64,000 bases of DNA from Dongia_A sp035695765 (GCA_035695765.1 DASRRI010000005.1:1-64000); one strand, 5' to 3'; positions 23,699 through 37,400 are shown, numbered from the stretch's first letter. Numbers and translations: made by a program. Notes: generated by a model not told the origin, from the letters alone.

Positions 23699-26074
23699 AT
23701 GACCTGGTCTTGGGAGATCGGGCTGTTCGTCGCGATCTCGGTGCTGGCTCTCGTGCTGGCCCTGATCGCATGGCGCCGCCGCTATATCGCCGATCTGCTG
23801 GAAGCCAGCCTCAATGCCACACACCAAGGGCGGCAGGTCGTCGACCGCGCCGGCGCCGTCAAGTTTGCCAACAGCGCCTTCCGCCGGCTGTTCGGCGATG
23901 AGCCGCTGCCGCTGAACGTGATCCTGGAAGGGCGCGCCTTCGATGCGGCGGCGCGCGCCTCGGTCGAACGGATCGAGCATGCCTTGGCCGAGCGCGGCGA
24001 GGCGCAGGGCGACGTCGCCATTCTGGCCGCCGACGGCAAGCGCGAGATCCTCGCTGTCTTCGCCAACCGGCTGACCCGGTTCGGCGACCATACCTCGTGG
24101 GGTGTCGAGGTCATCACCACCCAGCGCGAGATCGAGGAATATATCCGGTCGGACCACGAGAAGTTCGCCGACCTGATCGAGAATGCGCCGGTCGGCTTCT
24201 ATTCGGTCGATGAATCCGGGCGCTTCCTGTTCGTCAACTCGACCCTGGCGCACTGGCTCGGCCTCGATGTCGAGGTCGAGGCGCAGCATCAGTTGCGGCT
24301 GCACGACCTGGTCTATCCGCGGCCGCCGGATCTGATCCCGGCCTTCTCGCCCTTCTCGGATTCCTCGGCGCGCAACGGTGAAGTCACCTTGCTGGGGCCG
24401 AACGGACGCAAGCTGCTGGTCTATGTCCGACAGGACGTGGTCAACGTGCAGGGTGTCGATCCCAGCGGCAAGGCCGGCATCCGCACCCGCTCCATCGTCC
24501 ATGATCTGACCCGCGAGCGTGAGTTCGAACGCGCCTTGCAGGCGTCCGAGCAATATTTCCAGCGCTTCTTCGAAGAAGCGCCGACCAGCATCCTGCTGCT
24601 CGATGCCGACCGCAAAGTGGAGCAGCTGAACACCGCCTTCACCAACCTGTTCGGCGAGATGGTGCCTGTCGGCGCCGGGCTCGGCAGCCTGGTGGCGAGC
24701 GAGGATCTGCCGCAGGCGGAGGAACATCTGCGCCGGGTCGCGGAGCTGGGCCGCGCGGTTCTTCCAATAACTGTGCGCCTCAAGGGCAAACGCCAGGCCA
24801 GTGTCATCGTCTATGCCTCCAAGCGCGAGGATAAGGGCCAGACGGTCGGCTTCATCCTGCATTTGATCGACACCACCGAGCAGAAGCGCCTGGAAGCCCA
24901 GTTCGCGCAGTCGCAGAAGATGCAGGCAGTCGGCCTGCTGGCAGGCGGCATCGCGCATGATTTCAACAACCTGCTGACGGCGATGATCGGATTCTGCGAC
25001 CTGCTGCTGCTGCGGCACCGTGCCGGTGACCAGTCTTTCGCCGACATCATGCAGATCAAGCAGAACGCCAACCGCGCCGCCAACCTGGTGCGCCAGCTGC
25101 TCGCCTTCTCGCGCCAGCAGACCTTGCAGCCGCGCGTGCTGCAGGTGACCGACGTGCTGGCGGAAGTCTCGCATCTGTTGCGGCGCCTGATCGGCGAGAA
25201 TATCGAGCTTGCCATGGTGCATGGCCGCGACCTGCAGGCGGTGCGCGTCGACCAGGGCCAGCTGGAGCAGGTCATCATCAACCTCGCGGTCAATGCGCGT
25301 GACGCCATGCCGAATGGCGGGCGGCTGCGCATCCGTACCGAGAATGTCGTGACCAAGGATCCGATCCAGCGCGGTGCTGAAGTCATGCCGCCCGGCCGCT
25401 ATGTGATGATCGAGATCGGCGATACCGGGACCGGCATTCCGCCGGAGATCATGGACCGGATCTTCGAGCCGTTCTTCTCGACAAAGTCGGTCGGCTCCGG
25501 CACGGGGCTCGGCCTCTCCACCGTCTACGGCATCGTGCGCCAGACGGGAGGCTACGTGTTCGTCGACAGCGTGGTGGGCGAGGGCGCGACCTTCCGCATC
25601 TATCTGCCGGAACATCAGGCGGAAGCCGGCAGCGTGCAGCGCATCGACGGCAAGGAAGAGGCGGTGCGCGACCTCACCGGCATCGGCACCATCCTTTTGG
25701 TCGAGGACGAAGATGCCGTGCGACTGTTCAGCGCGCGTGCCTTGCGCAACAAGGGTTATCAGGTGCTGGAGGCGCGCTCGGGTGAAGCGGCGCTCGAGAT
25801 CGTGGGCGAGCATCTCAACGAGATCGACCTCATTATCAGCGATGTGGTGATGCCACGCATCGATGGCCCGACCATGGTGAAGGAAGTGCGGTCTCGCCGC
25901 GCAGATCTGCCGGTCATCTTCATCTCGGGCTACGCCGAAGATGCGTTCCGCCGCCGAATCGATGCGGGCGAGGAAGTGAACTTCCTCTTGAAGCCGTTCA
26001 CCCTGAAGCAGCTCGCGGCCAAGGTAAAAGAAGTGCTCGAGCCGCATACAGAGCGCAAGCGCGCGGCAAACTAA
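23699..26074 (+). CDS. cckA: cell-cycle hybrid histidine kinase CckA
   Basis: A 791-residue hybrid kinase. One membrane helix (about residues 6-24) is followed by PAS-like domains (about 30-120, 155-285 and 295-400), the HisKA domain with H420 in GGIAHDFNNLLTAMIGFCDL, the HATPase domain with VNARDAMPNGG, GDTGTGIP and GSGTGLGLSTVYGIV, and a C-terminal receiver with D715 in IISDVVMPRIDG. This order and the QSQKMQAVGLLAGGIAHDFN motif are those of CckA, which through ChpT phosphorylates CtrA. It lies 124 bases after flhB, which is a common position in this group. AAGGA precedes the ATG. Confidence 0.93.
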   Translation: MTWSWEIGLFVAISVLALVLALIAWRRRYIADLLEASLNATHQGRQVVDRAGAVKFANSAFRRLFGDEPLPLNVILEGRAFDAAARASVERIEHALAERGEAQGDVAILAADGKREILAVFANRLTRFGDHTSWGVEVITTQREIEEYIRSDHEKFADLIENAPVGFYSVDESGRFLFVNSTLAHWLGLDVEVEAQHQLRLHDLVYPRPPDLIPAFSPFSDSSARNGEVTLLGPNGRKLLVYVRQDVVNVQGVDPSGKAGIRTRSIVHDLTREREFERALQASEQYFQRFFEEAPTSILLLDADRKVEQLNTAFTNLFGEMVPVGAGLGSLVASEDLPQAEEHLRRVAELGRAVLPITVRLKGKRQASVIVYASKREDKGQTVGFILHLIDTTEQKRLEAQFAQSQKMQAVGLLAGGIAHDFNNLLTAMIGFCDLLLLRHRAGDQSFADIMQIKQNANRAANLVRQLLAFSRQQTLQPRVLQVTDVLAEVSHLLRRLIGENIELAMVHGRDLQAVRVDQGQLEQVIINLAVNARDAMPNGGRLRIRTENVVTKDPIQRGAEVMPPGRYVMIEIGDTGTGIPPEIMDRIFEPFFSTKSVGSGTGLGLSTVYGIVRQTGGYVFVDSVVGEGATFRIYLPEHQAEAGSVQRIDGKEEAVRDLTGIGTILLVEDEDAVRLFSARALRNKGYQVLEARSGEAALEIVGEHLNEIDLIISDVVMPRIDGPTMVKEVRSRRADLPVIFISGYAEDAFRRRIDAGEEVNFLLKPFTLKQLAAKVKEVLEPHTERKRAAN

Positions 26075-26104
26075 CTATCTGATTTATAATGTAATTATCA
26101 GTTG

Positions 26105-26142
26105 TGTTCTCGTTCTGATCTATTTCCTTTACAGCGAGAACA
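26105..26142. promoter_or_regulatory. inverted repeat before recA, possible LexA/SOS region
   Basis: TGTTCTCG and CGAGAACA form a perfect 8-bp inverted repeat with a 22-base gap, about 100 bases before recA. The left arm also reads GTTC-N7-GATC, one base off the alphaproteobacterial SOS box GTTC-N7-GTTC. The match is imperfect, so LexA binding is only a possibility. Confidence 0.35.
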
Positions 26143-26239
26143 AAACGTGTATCTTTGGCCCCACGCACCAACGCCATGAACGGCCCGGCTGCGGAAGATT
26201 TGGCAGTCATCTCGATATGATCTAAGTGGGGAGACGGCA

Positions 26240-27316
<1,077 letters not shown>

Positions 27317-27336
27317 CAGGTTTTAAGGAAACCCCA

Positions 27337-27393
27337 GAGAGCTCACCCCCCGAGCTCTCCCTTCGGGCGCGCCGATCCCCCGTCGGTGCGCCC
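27337..27393 (+). terminator. tandem hairpins after recA
   Basis: A perfect 8-bp stem (GAGAGCTC / GAGCTCTC, 7-base loop, 27337-27359) is followed by an 11-bp stem (GGGCGCGCCGA / TCGGTGCGCCC with one G-T pair, 27365-27393). T-content after them is modest (CCTTATCT). Together they probably end the recA transcript. Confidence 0.6.
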
Positions 27394-27436
27394 GCACCTT
27401 ATCTGCATTGCTCTAGGCCGCATCAGATGCATGGGT

Positions 27437-27471
27437 GGCCCCTGCCAAGGGCCTGGCCCCTGCCAAGGGCC
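27437..27471 (+). repeat. two tandem 17-base hairpin repeats before alaS
   Basis: GGCCCCTGCCAAGGGCC occurs twice, separated by one T. Each copy can fold on itself (GGCCC / GGGCC). They lie 120-154 bases before the alaS start, in the recA-alaS spacer. Confidence 0.85.
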
Positions 27472-27590
27472 GCCTCCAGCAGGGCTTCCGCCCTTGCCGC
27501 CGACCCTGAAACAATAAATATTACCTCTATGGTGCCGCCGGCCTGGAACCCTGGTTTGCGGCGTGTTTTTGCGTGATTGGACCCGTTTTT

Positions 27591-30269
<2,679 letters not shown>

Positions 30270-30297
30270 GCAATCCTCCATTCCCTGAGCGGCACGG

Positions 30298-30335
30298 GCC
30301 CCTTCCCTACACGGGGAAGGGGCTCAGCGGCTTTT
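30298..30335 (+). terminator. Rho-independent terminator of alaS
   Basis: A 10-bp stem (GCCCCTTCCC / GGGAAGGGGC) with a short loop lies 28 bases after the alaS stop; TTTT follows after a short spacer. Confidence 0.7.
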
Positions 30336-31183
30336 CACGCCGCCTTATGAAACACCAGGCTCCTCACCTCGATGCTCTCGCGCAGCGGCGCGGAGGGTGA
30401 TGCGGTGGGATCGAGGAAGGCGCTGTGCGGCGTGAAGCGCGCCGGGACATTCGCGGCCGTGTCGACGCATTTCAGCAGCAGCGCTTCCTCCGGCTGCATC
30501 TGCGGCACATAGAACCAGCGATGGGCCGGATTGAACGTCACCGAATAGGTCTCGCCGACGCGATGATGATAGACCAGGTCCGACGGCACCAGGTCCCCGG
30601 CCGCGACGCTGGAGGCGTCGCAGACGGCGAGCGGTGCATCCTCGACCGGTCCGCGGATCGGCCGCCACAGATTGATTACCTGGAGCCGGCCTTTCAGCAG
30701 CTCCTCGGCTTCGTCCGGCAGCAGGTCGCGCACCCGCTGCGGGCCCGACCGCGCGGTATGACCCACGTGCACGCTCCACGCCGGCTGGCGTGGCGCATCC
30801 CGCTGATAGTCCTCCGTATCCGGAATGCGCCGCCGTACCGTGTGGTCGAAGATGTGAACGCGATCGGCGCCGGTCACCTGCTTCAGGACCTGCTCGACTT
30901 CGGCGTAGTAGACCCGCCGGACTTCTTCGTCGTCATAGAAATCGCGCACCGCGCTCCGGTGCTGCACATGGGCAATGCCGTGCGTGTCGAGCGAGAGGCG
31001 TGTTGCGATCGGACGAAGATTGCGGATCGCGACCCGATGGGTCTCGCGTTCGGTGTTGGTGCGCGAAACGCCCGCAGGCGGTTCGTCCGCATAGTTGCGG
31101 GGACGGTCCGTCATCGGCGCGAGATATCGGAGTTCGGCCTGCACGTGCGGCAGGCCGGCGATGAGTTGGGCTTCCAGACTCAT
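30335..31183 (-). CDS. CmcJ/NvfI family oxidoreductase
   Basis: A 282-residue protein of the CmcJ/NvfI/GA4-desaturase-like group, iron(II)/2-oxoglutarate-type oxygenases linked in some members to methoxylation or desaturation of secondary metabolites. Visible family stretches are RVHIFDHTVRRR, AWSVHVGHTARSGPQRVRDL, LQVINLWRPIRGPVEDAPLA and HRWFYVPQMQPEEALLLKC. Conserved histidines (VHVGHT, then SAFLDP near the end) are candidate metal ligands. GGAG lies 9 bases before the ATG at 31183. Its substrate is unknown; the surrounding genes do not form a biosynthetic cluster. Confidence 0.82.
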   Translation of the reverse strand: MSLEAQLIAGLPHVQAELRYLAPMTDRPRNYADEPPAGVSRTNTERETHRVAIRNLRPIATRLSLDTHGIAHVQHRSAVRDFYDDEEVRRVYYAEVEQVLKQVTGADRVHIFDHTVRRRIPDTEDYQRDAPRQPAWSVHVGHTARSGPQRVRDLLPDEAEELLKGRLQVINLWRPIRGPVEDAPLAVCDASSVAAGDLVPSDLVYHHRVGETYSVTFNPAHRWFYVPQMQPEEALLLKCVDTAANVPARFTPHSAFLDPTASPSAPLRESIEVRSLVFHKAA

Positions 31184-31353
31184 TTTGCTTATCTCCATGA
31201 AGGGACGGACCGCGTGACGTCGAGTGCGGCCCGCCCCAGCGCTCTCACCTTCGTAAGTGGGGAGATGATCGCGCCGCTTCCAGGAGGCGCGCCAACGAGA
31301 AAAATTTGAGACGCGCGCAAGGATTCGTCGAGGCGCGGCGGTCGCTGCCCGGA

Positions 31354-32169
31354 TCAGCGAGTGGCGAACAGCGCGTTGATCGCTGGATAGGACATCGCGC
31401 CCTCGCCGAGCGGCTCCGACGTCCCCGTCTTGAGGAAGTCCGCGGCCAGCGCCGCCGCCTTGCCCCACAGCGCCTGTGAAATCCCCGATCCTGCGCTGAG
31501 CCGGCGTACGCCGAGCTGTGCCAGTTTGGCGGCGGCGGGCAGGCCCGGCCAGGCCATCACGTTCAGCGGCAGCTCGCAATCGGCGGCAACCGCGCGGATC
31601 TCGGCGGCATCGTGCAGGCCAGGCACGAAGAGGCCGCTGGCGCCGGCTTCGCGATAGAGCTGAGCGCGCGCCAGGGTCTCGGCGACACGCTTGCCCTCGG
31701 GCGCAAGGCCGCGCAGATAGACGTCGGTGCGCGCATTCACGAACAGGTCGATTCCGAAATGTCGTCCGGCGCGCGTGGCCCGCTCGATCTTGAGGCAGAG
31801 CAGATCGGGCGCATTCGGGCCATCCTCGATGTTGATGCCGACCGCGCCAGCTTCGACCACTCTGGCGACCGTCTCCTCGACCGCTGCCGGGTCATCGGAA
31901 TATCCGCCCTCGACATCGACCGTCAGCGGCGCGCGGATCGCGCGTACGATCGCGACGACGGTGGAGACTAGCATGCGGACCGGCAGGACGTCGCCGTCGG
32001 GATAGCCGTGGGTCCAGGCAACGCCGGCGCTGGTGGTGGCGACAGCTCTCGCGCCCAGGCTCTCCATCAGCCGCGCGCTGCCGGCGTCCCACGCATTGGG
32101 GAGCAGCAGCGGCTCGGACCCCTCATGCAGCCGGTGAAAGATCGCGGCGGTTTCGGCTTTCGCACTCAT
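31354..32169 (-). CDS. isocitrate lyase/PEP mutase family protein
   Basis: A 271-residue TIM-barrel enzyme of the ICL/PEPM superfamily. LLLPNAWDAGSARLMESLGA then AVATTSAGVAWTHGYPDGD is the substrate-binding region, VDVEGGYSDDP supplies the metal-binding acids, and GINIEDG the second acidic site. The usual lyase KKCGH motif is not seen (the loop reads RTDVYLRG after NA), so it is not isocitrate lyase; a C-C or P-C bond lyase of unknown substrate is likely. GGAG precedes the ATG at 32169. Confidence 0.85.
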   Translation of the reverse strand: MSAKAETAAIFHRLHEGSEPLLLPNAWDAGSARLMESLGARAVATTSAGVAWTHGYPDGDVLPVRMLVSTVVAIVRAIRAPLTVDVEGGYSDDPAAVEETVARVVEAGAVGINIEDGPNAPDLLCLKIERATRAGRHFGIDLFVNARTDVYLRGLAPEGKRVAETLARAQLYREAGASGLFVPGLHDAAEIRAVAADCELPLNVMAWPGLPAAAKLAQLGVRRLSAGSGISQALWGKAAALAADFLKTGTSEPLGEGAMSYPAINALFATR

Positions 32170-32250
32170 CGGCGGCTCCATGACTCAGTCTTCCATTCCT
32201 TCGCATGCCGCGAAAGGTCACAAAAATGCAGAACGCTCTTTCACTCGCGG

Positions 32251-32772
32251 TTACTTGGCTCGAGCTTCGTGCGCCAGCAGCCAACGCTTGCGTTCGATGC
32301 CGCCGCCATAACCGGTCAAAGACCCATTGGTTCCGATGACGCGGTGGCAAGGAACCACCACGCTGACCGGGTTGTCGCCGTTGGCGTGGCCGACGGCGCG
32401 CACTGCCTTGGGCCGTCCAATGCGTTCCGCAAGTGCCGCATAGGTGATTGTCGCGCCGCAGGGGATGGTGCGCAATGACCTCCACACGGATTTCTGGAAC
32501 TCGGTGCCGCCGGTCGCGACTTTCAATGGGTCGATGGCCGTGACCTCGCCGTCGAAATAAGCGCGCAAGGCGGCGCAGAGCCCTGCAGGATCGCGCGCAT
32601 TCTTCAACACATAGCCGTCCGAGCCGTACTGCAGGCGGAAGGAGCGGTGCATGCGGTCGGCATGCTCTGTCCACTCGGCGGCGCGCAGCCTGCCATCCGC
32701 GTCGGCCACGATCTGCAATTCACCGATCGGCGTCTTGATCCGGTCGACCAGGAGTGACAGCAACTCATCCAT
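32251..32772 (-). CDS. ogt: methylated-DNA--protein-cysteine methyltransferase
   Basis: Removes O6-methyl groups from guanine by transferring them to its own cysteine. The 173-residue protein has the active-site motif PCHRV with C142 and the following GSLTGYGGGIERKRWLL; the helix-turn-helix reads ITYAALAERIGRPKAVRAVG. The ATG at 32772 overlaps the end of the upstream ada-alkA fusion gene by 8 bases, so the two are one repair operon. Confidence 0.96.
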   Translation of the reverse strand: MDELLSLLVDRIKTPIGELQIVADADGRLRAAEWTEHADRMHRSFRLQYGSDGYVLKNARDPAGLCAALRAYFDGEVTAIDPLKVATGGTEFQKSVWRSLRTIPCGATITYAALAERIGRPKAVRAVGHANGDNPVSVVVPCHRVIGTNGSLTGYGGGIERKRWLLAHEARAK

Positions 32773-34276
32773 GGGCCGCCTGGTCCGCGGCCCACAGATG
32801 CTGCGCGGCATAGGCGCGCCAGGGCCGCCAGGTTTCGGCGCGATCCTGCAACAGCGCCGGGCTCGGCCGCGCGCCGACGCGGATGGCTGCGCCGCGCAAC
32901 AGCCCGATGTCGCTGGCGGGGAAAGCGTCGGTTTCGCGCACCGCACGCAGGGCGATGTAATGCGCGGTCCATTCGCCGATGCCGCGGATCGCGCGCAGCC
33001 GCGCCACGGTCTCTTCGACTGTCCCTTGCGGCTGGAACAAGGCGGGGTCTTGCAGCGCCGCCTCCGCCAGCGCGGCCAGCGCCCGTTTGCGCGCTACCGG
33101 CGTGCCGAGCGCGGAGAGGTCCGCTCGCGCGACCTGCGCCGCGGTCGGAAACGCCAGGCGCAATGCGGGGCGCCCATGTTGCCCGGCGGGCAAGGACGTG
33201 CCGCAGATCTGCACCAATCGTCCGGCGAGCCTGCGTGCTGCTTCCACCGTTACCTGCTGGCCGAGGACAGCGCGCACCGCGAGCTCGAAGCCGTCCCAGC
33301 CGCCCGGAGCGCGCAGGCCCGGCCGTTCCGCGATCAATGGCGCCAGCAACGGATCCTGCGCCAGATGCGCGCCGATCGCGGCAACGTCGGCGCCCAGATC
33401 GAACACGCGCCGGATGCGCGCGACGATCGCCGGCAAAGCGCGGACGCTGGGAAAGCGGATGGTCGCGTTGAGGCTGGCCCGGTCGGGCAAGTGGCTGATC
33501 TCGACGGTGCCGGTGAGGCCGTCCTGCGCCAGCGCCACGGTGCGGCAATAGAGGTCGCCCTCGATCCATTCGACGCCATCGATCGCGCGCGCCTTGAGGA
33601 AGCCGAGCATGGCCGTCCAATCGTACGGCGGGCGATAAGAGAGGCGGACGTCGACCCCCATCTCGCCGACCGAGCCTTCAGGCAGAGCGAGAACGGCTTT
33701 GCGGCGCAGTGCGCCGGGCGGTCGGCGGAACAGCTGCTGGAACGTCTCGTTGAAGCGCCGGACGCTGCCGAAGCCCGCCGCCATCGCGATCTCCGCCATC
33801 GGCAGGCGGGTATCGTGGATCAGCTGCTTGGCGAACAGCACGCGCCGGGTCTGCGCAACGGTGATGGGTGACGCGCCAAGATGCTGCTGGAACAGCCGGC
33901 GCAGCTGACGCCCACCAACACCCAGCCGTTCCGCCAGCGCATCGACGCCGGCTTCTTCGCCGTCCAGCGCGCCTTCCGCGATCAGGGCAAGGCCGCGCGA
34001 GACCGTGTTGGACGTGCCGCGCCAGGAGCCGAGATCGGGTGCGGTCTCTGGCCGGCAGCGCAGGCAGGGCCGGAAGCCCGATTCCTGGGCCGCTGCCGCG
34101 CTGGAGAAGAACCTGCAATTCTCGGACTTCGGGGACCGTGCCGGGCAGATCGGCCGGCAATAGATGCCGGTCGAGGTGACACCGACGAACAAGCGCCCGT
34201 CGAACCGGGCATCGCGGCTCTTGAGGGCGCGGTAGCAGGCTTTGGGATCGAGGCCGAGGAAGTCACGCTGTTCCAT
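32765..34276 (-). CDS. Ada-type regulator fused to AlkA 3-methyladenine DNA glycosylase
   Basis: A 503-residue protein in three parts. Residues 1-80 are an Ada N-terminal zinc domain with C40, C44, C71 and C74, spaced as in enteric Ada, whose Cys38 accepts methyl groups from phosphotriesters. Residues about 85-185 are an AraC-type helix-turn-helix pair (LPMAEIAMAAGFGSVRRFNE). Residues about 200-503 are an AlkA N-domain plus HhH-GPD glycosylase, with VLGQQVTVEAA, IRGIGEWTAHYIALRA and the catalytic Asp in FPASDIGLLRG. The fusion joins sensing, transcriptional control and base excision. The operon with ogt is probably self-activated. Confidence 0.93.
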   Translation of the reverse strand: MEQRDFLGLDPKACYRALKSRDARFDGRLFVGVTSTGIYCRPICPARSPKSENCRFFSSAAAAQESGFRPCLRCRPETAPDLGSWRGTSNTVSRGLALIAEGALDGEEAGVDALAERLGVGGRQLRRLFQQHLGASPITVAQTRRVLFAKQLIHDTRLPMAEIAMAAGFGSVRRFNETFQQLFRRPPGALRRKAVLALPEGSVGEMGVDVRLSYRPPYDWTAMLGFLKARAIDGVEWIEGDLYCRTVALAQDGLTGTVEISHLPDRASLNATIRFPSVRALPAIVARIRRVFDLGADVAAIGAHLAQDPLLAPLIAERPGLRAPGGWDGFELAVRAVLGQQVTVEAARRLAGRLVQICGTSLPAGQHGRPALRLAFPTAAQVARADLSALGTPVARKRALAALAEAALQDPALFQPQGTVEETVARLRAIRGIGEWTAHYIALRAVRETDAFPASDIGLLRGAAIRVGARPSPALLQDRAETWRPWRAYAAQHLWAADQAAHG

Positions 34277-34354
34277 GCGGCGATGATGCCACCGGCAGAG
34301 CACCAAGGCTCGCGGTTTTCGGACATGGACATGAATGATCCACGCCCCAAAAAG

Positions 34355-34391
34355 AAAAATCCCCTTCCGCGTTAAGGGGAAAGGGGATTTT
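34355..34391 (-). terminator. Rho-independent terminator of rne
   Basis: On the minus strand, AAAATCCCCTT pairs with AAGGGGATTTT across a short loop, followed by TTCTTTTT. It starts about 23 bases after the rne stop and shields the ada-alkA gene. A-richness on the other side makes it look bidirectional, but no plus-strand gene needs it. Confidence 0.85.
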
Positions 34392-34413
34392 CGATTGACG
34401 AGACGACTTGACG

Positions 34414-37400
34414 CTACTCCATCAGTCGGCGCCACCAGCCGCGTTTGCGGGGGCCTTGATCGGTTTCTTCGCCGGCATGTTCGCTGCCGACATCAATGAC
34501 CTGCACGGGCGAGGGCGCGGCGGCGGGCTGCGACGCCGGCACGGGCTCGCTCGGCGTTGCATGCGGAGCCTCGATGTCGCTGGCCGTTTTGGCAGGCGCT
34601 GCTGCTGCTTCCTCGCGGCGGCGCGGCTTTCGCTGGCGACGGCGGGCCTGTGGCTCCGCCGGTTGCGGCTCGCCGTTGGCCTCATCGGCCACCGGGGCCG
34701 GGTTCGACTGATCGCCGACGTCACTACTCGCCGGCGCGACGCGCTGCGCCCATTGCTCCGGCAGCTCCGCCAACTCCGGCTGGTCGCCGAGGCCGGGGAC
34801 CGGCTGCACCGGCCCTTCGCCCTGCGGGTGATCCTGCCAGCCTTGCGGCCGAGCCTGGGCCTCGCCCAACTGATCTCGATCGGGGCGGCGCGACCGGCGG
34901 CGGCCACCCCGGCGGCCGCGCCGCCGGCGCCGCCGCGGCTGCTCGCCATCGGCCGTGGATTCTTCGCCGTCGCGGCCCGATGCCTGCGCGCTGTCGGCAT
35001 CATCATCTTCGTCAGACTCGCTCTCATCTTCGGCGCTGTCGGCGAGGGCGGCGATGGGCTCGGGACGTGGGGCAGGGGCCGGCGCGCTTGGCGCATGCGC
35101 TTCTTCGCTGGCGCCGCCTTCGGTGAATTCATCGGCGCGGAACTTGCCGCCGCGGCCGCGACGACGCCGGCGCCGCCGGCCGCCACGCTCGCGTTCGCCC
35201 TGACCGCCAGCCGCCTGCTCTTCGGCTTCCTCGGGGGCTTCGGCCTCGACCGCCTCGGCTTCTGTCTCCTCGGGAATGAATTCGTCGGGCTCTTCTTCGA
35301 TGACCGGCACCGGTTGCGCGGCGCGCGGCTGGACCTCTTCGCCGGGATTGAGTTGCTTGATGCGGTCGAGGCGATATTCCGGCGGGGTCAGCTCGTCGTC
35401 GGCCTGCAGATAGACCCTGACGCCGCGCCGCTGCTCCATCTCCTCGATGGCGTGACGCTTGTGGTTGAGCATGAACAAGGCGACGGCAGTCGGCACGAAG
35501 ATCGTGACGCCTGGGCTGAAGCTGCGCGCGATCTCTTCCTCCGCCATGCGCAACACGTGCAAAGCGGTCGATTCCACCGACCGCACGCGGCCGGTGCCGT
35601 GGCAATGCGCGCAGGCTTCCGTGCTCGCCTCCACCAGGCTCGGATGCAAACGCTGGCGCGACATCTCGAGCAGGCCGAAGGTGGAGATGCGTCCGATCTG
35701 GATGCGCGCCCGGTCGTTCTTCAGCGCTTCCTTGATCCGCCGCTCGACCTGCGCGTTGTTGCGGTTCTCCTCCATGTCGATGAAATCGATGACGATGAGG
35801 CCCGCCAGATCGCGCAGCCGGAGCTGGCGCGCGATCTCCTCAGCCGCCTCGATATTGGTGCGCAGAGCGGTCTCTTCGATGTTCCGCTCGCGGGTGGAGC
35901 GGCCGGAATTGACGTCGATCGCGACCAGGGCCTCGGTCTGATTCAGCACGATGTAGCCGCCGGAACGCAGGTGCACGACCGGCTCGTGGATCGCGGCGAT
36001 CTGGCTCTCGATCTGATAGCGCTGGAACAAAGGCTGCGACTGGTCGCGATAGGCCTGCACGCGGCGCAGATGGCTCGGCGTCAGCATCCGCATGAAATCG
36101 CGGGCCGAGCGGTACGATTCCTCGCCCGCCACGATGATGTCGCCGATGTCGCGGGTATAGAGATCGCGGATCGATCGCTTGATGAGGCTGGCTTCTTCAT
36201 AGATCAGGGCCGGCGCGGTCGATTTCAGCGTCACTTCGCGGATCTCGTCCCACAGCCGCAGCAGATATTCGAAGTCGCGCTTGATCTCCGGCCGGCTGCG
36301 CTCCATGCCGGCGGTGCGAACAATCACCGCCATGCCTTCCGGCGCATCGAGATCGTCGACGATGGACTTCAGGCGCTTGCGGTCATTGACGCTGGTGATC
36401 CGGCGCGAGATGCCGCCGCCGCGGTCGGTGTTCGGCATCAGCACGCAATAGCGGCCGGCCAGCGACAGATAGGTGGTGAGGGCCGCGCCCTTGTTGCCGC
36501 GCTCTTCCTTGGTCACCTGCACCAGCAGGATCTGCCGGCGCTTGATGACCTCCTGGATCTTGTAGCGGCGCAGGTTGCGCTGCCGGCGGCGGCGCGCCTG
36601 TTCCTCGTCGACCTCCGGATCGTCCTGCTGCGCCGGCTCTTCGCCGCCGATCACATCGACGACCTCGGGCGTGGTCTGCACTTCGACCAGGTCCGATTCG
36701 GCAGGGGCGGGCAGATCGCCGTCGCCATTACCGTTTTCGTGGGCCCTGGATTCTTGTGCGGTATCGACGCTGCTGGCGACCGGCCGCGGCGCGGCCGTCG
36801 CGATCTCTTCTACCGGTGCGCTGCGCAGCTCGAAGCGCGGGGTTTCCAGCGCCGCGCTGCCGGAGCTGCCCTCGGGTTGCTCCCAGGGGGATACCAGTTC
36901 TTCCGCCGCGCGCGCGGGCGACTGCTCGCCTTGGCTTCCTGCGGCCGGCTCTTCGGCCGGCGCGATCGCGGCACCAGCCTCCGGCGCGCGTGCCTCGCCT
37001 TCGGCGATGGAGGTAGTGCGCGTCTCACTGGCGTGCTGCCAGACATTGTCGGATGCGCCAGCCTCATCGCTCGGCGCCACGGCGGCGGCGGCATCGCGGC
37101 CATGATCCTCGTCGAACGGCTCGCCGGAGCCCGGCTCCATGGCACCTGCCATGGCATCGGCATCGTCCTCGCCGTGATCGTCGAAATGATCGTGATGATC
37201 GTGGGCCGACCGTCCGCCGACCTCGTCATCATCATCGGCCGCGGCTTCGCGCAGCAGCTTTTCGCGGTCAGCAACCGGGATGCGGTAATAGTCCGGATGG
37301 ATTTCGCTGAAAGCCAGGAACCCATGACGGTTCCCGCCATATTCAACGAACGCCGCCTGAAGCGACGGTTCGACGCGGGTTACCTTGGCGAGATAGATAT

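Noticed and set aside
23603..26047. 814-codon open frame antisense to cckA
   Set aside because: A GC-rich third-position artefact; the plus strand has every CckA motif in order.
26085..26090. TATAAT before recA as a -10 box
   Set aside because: No -35-like hexamer at 16-18 bases upstream.
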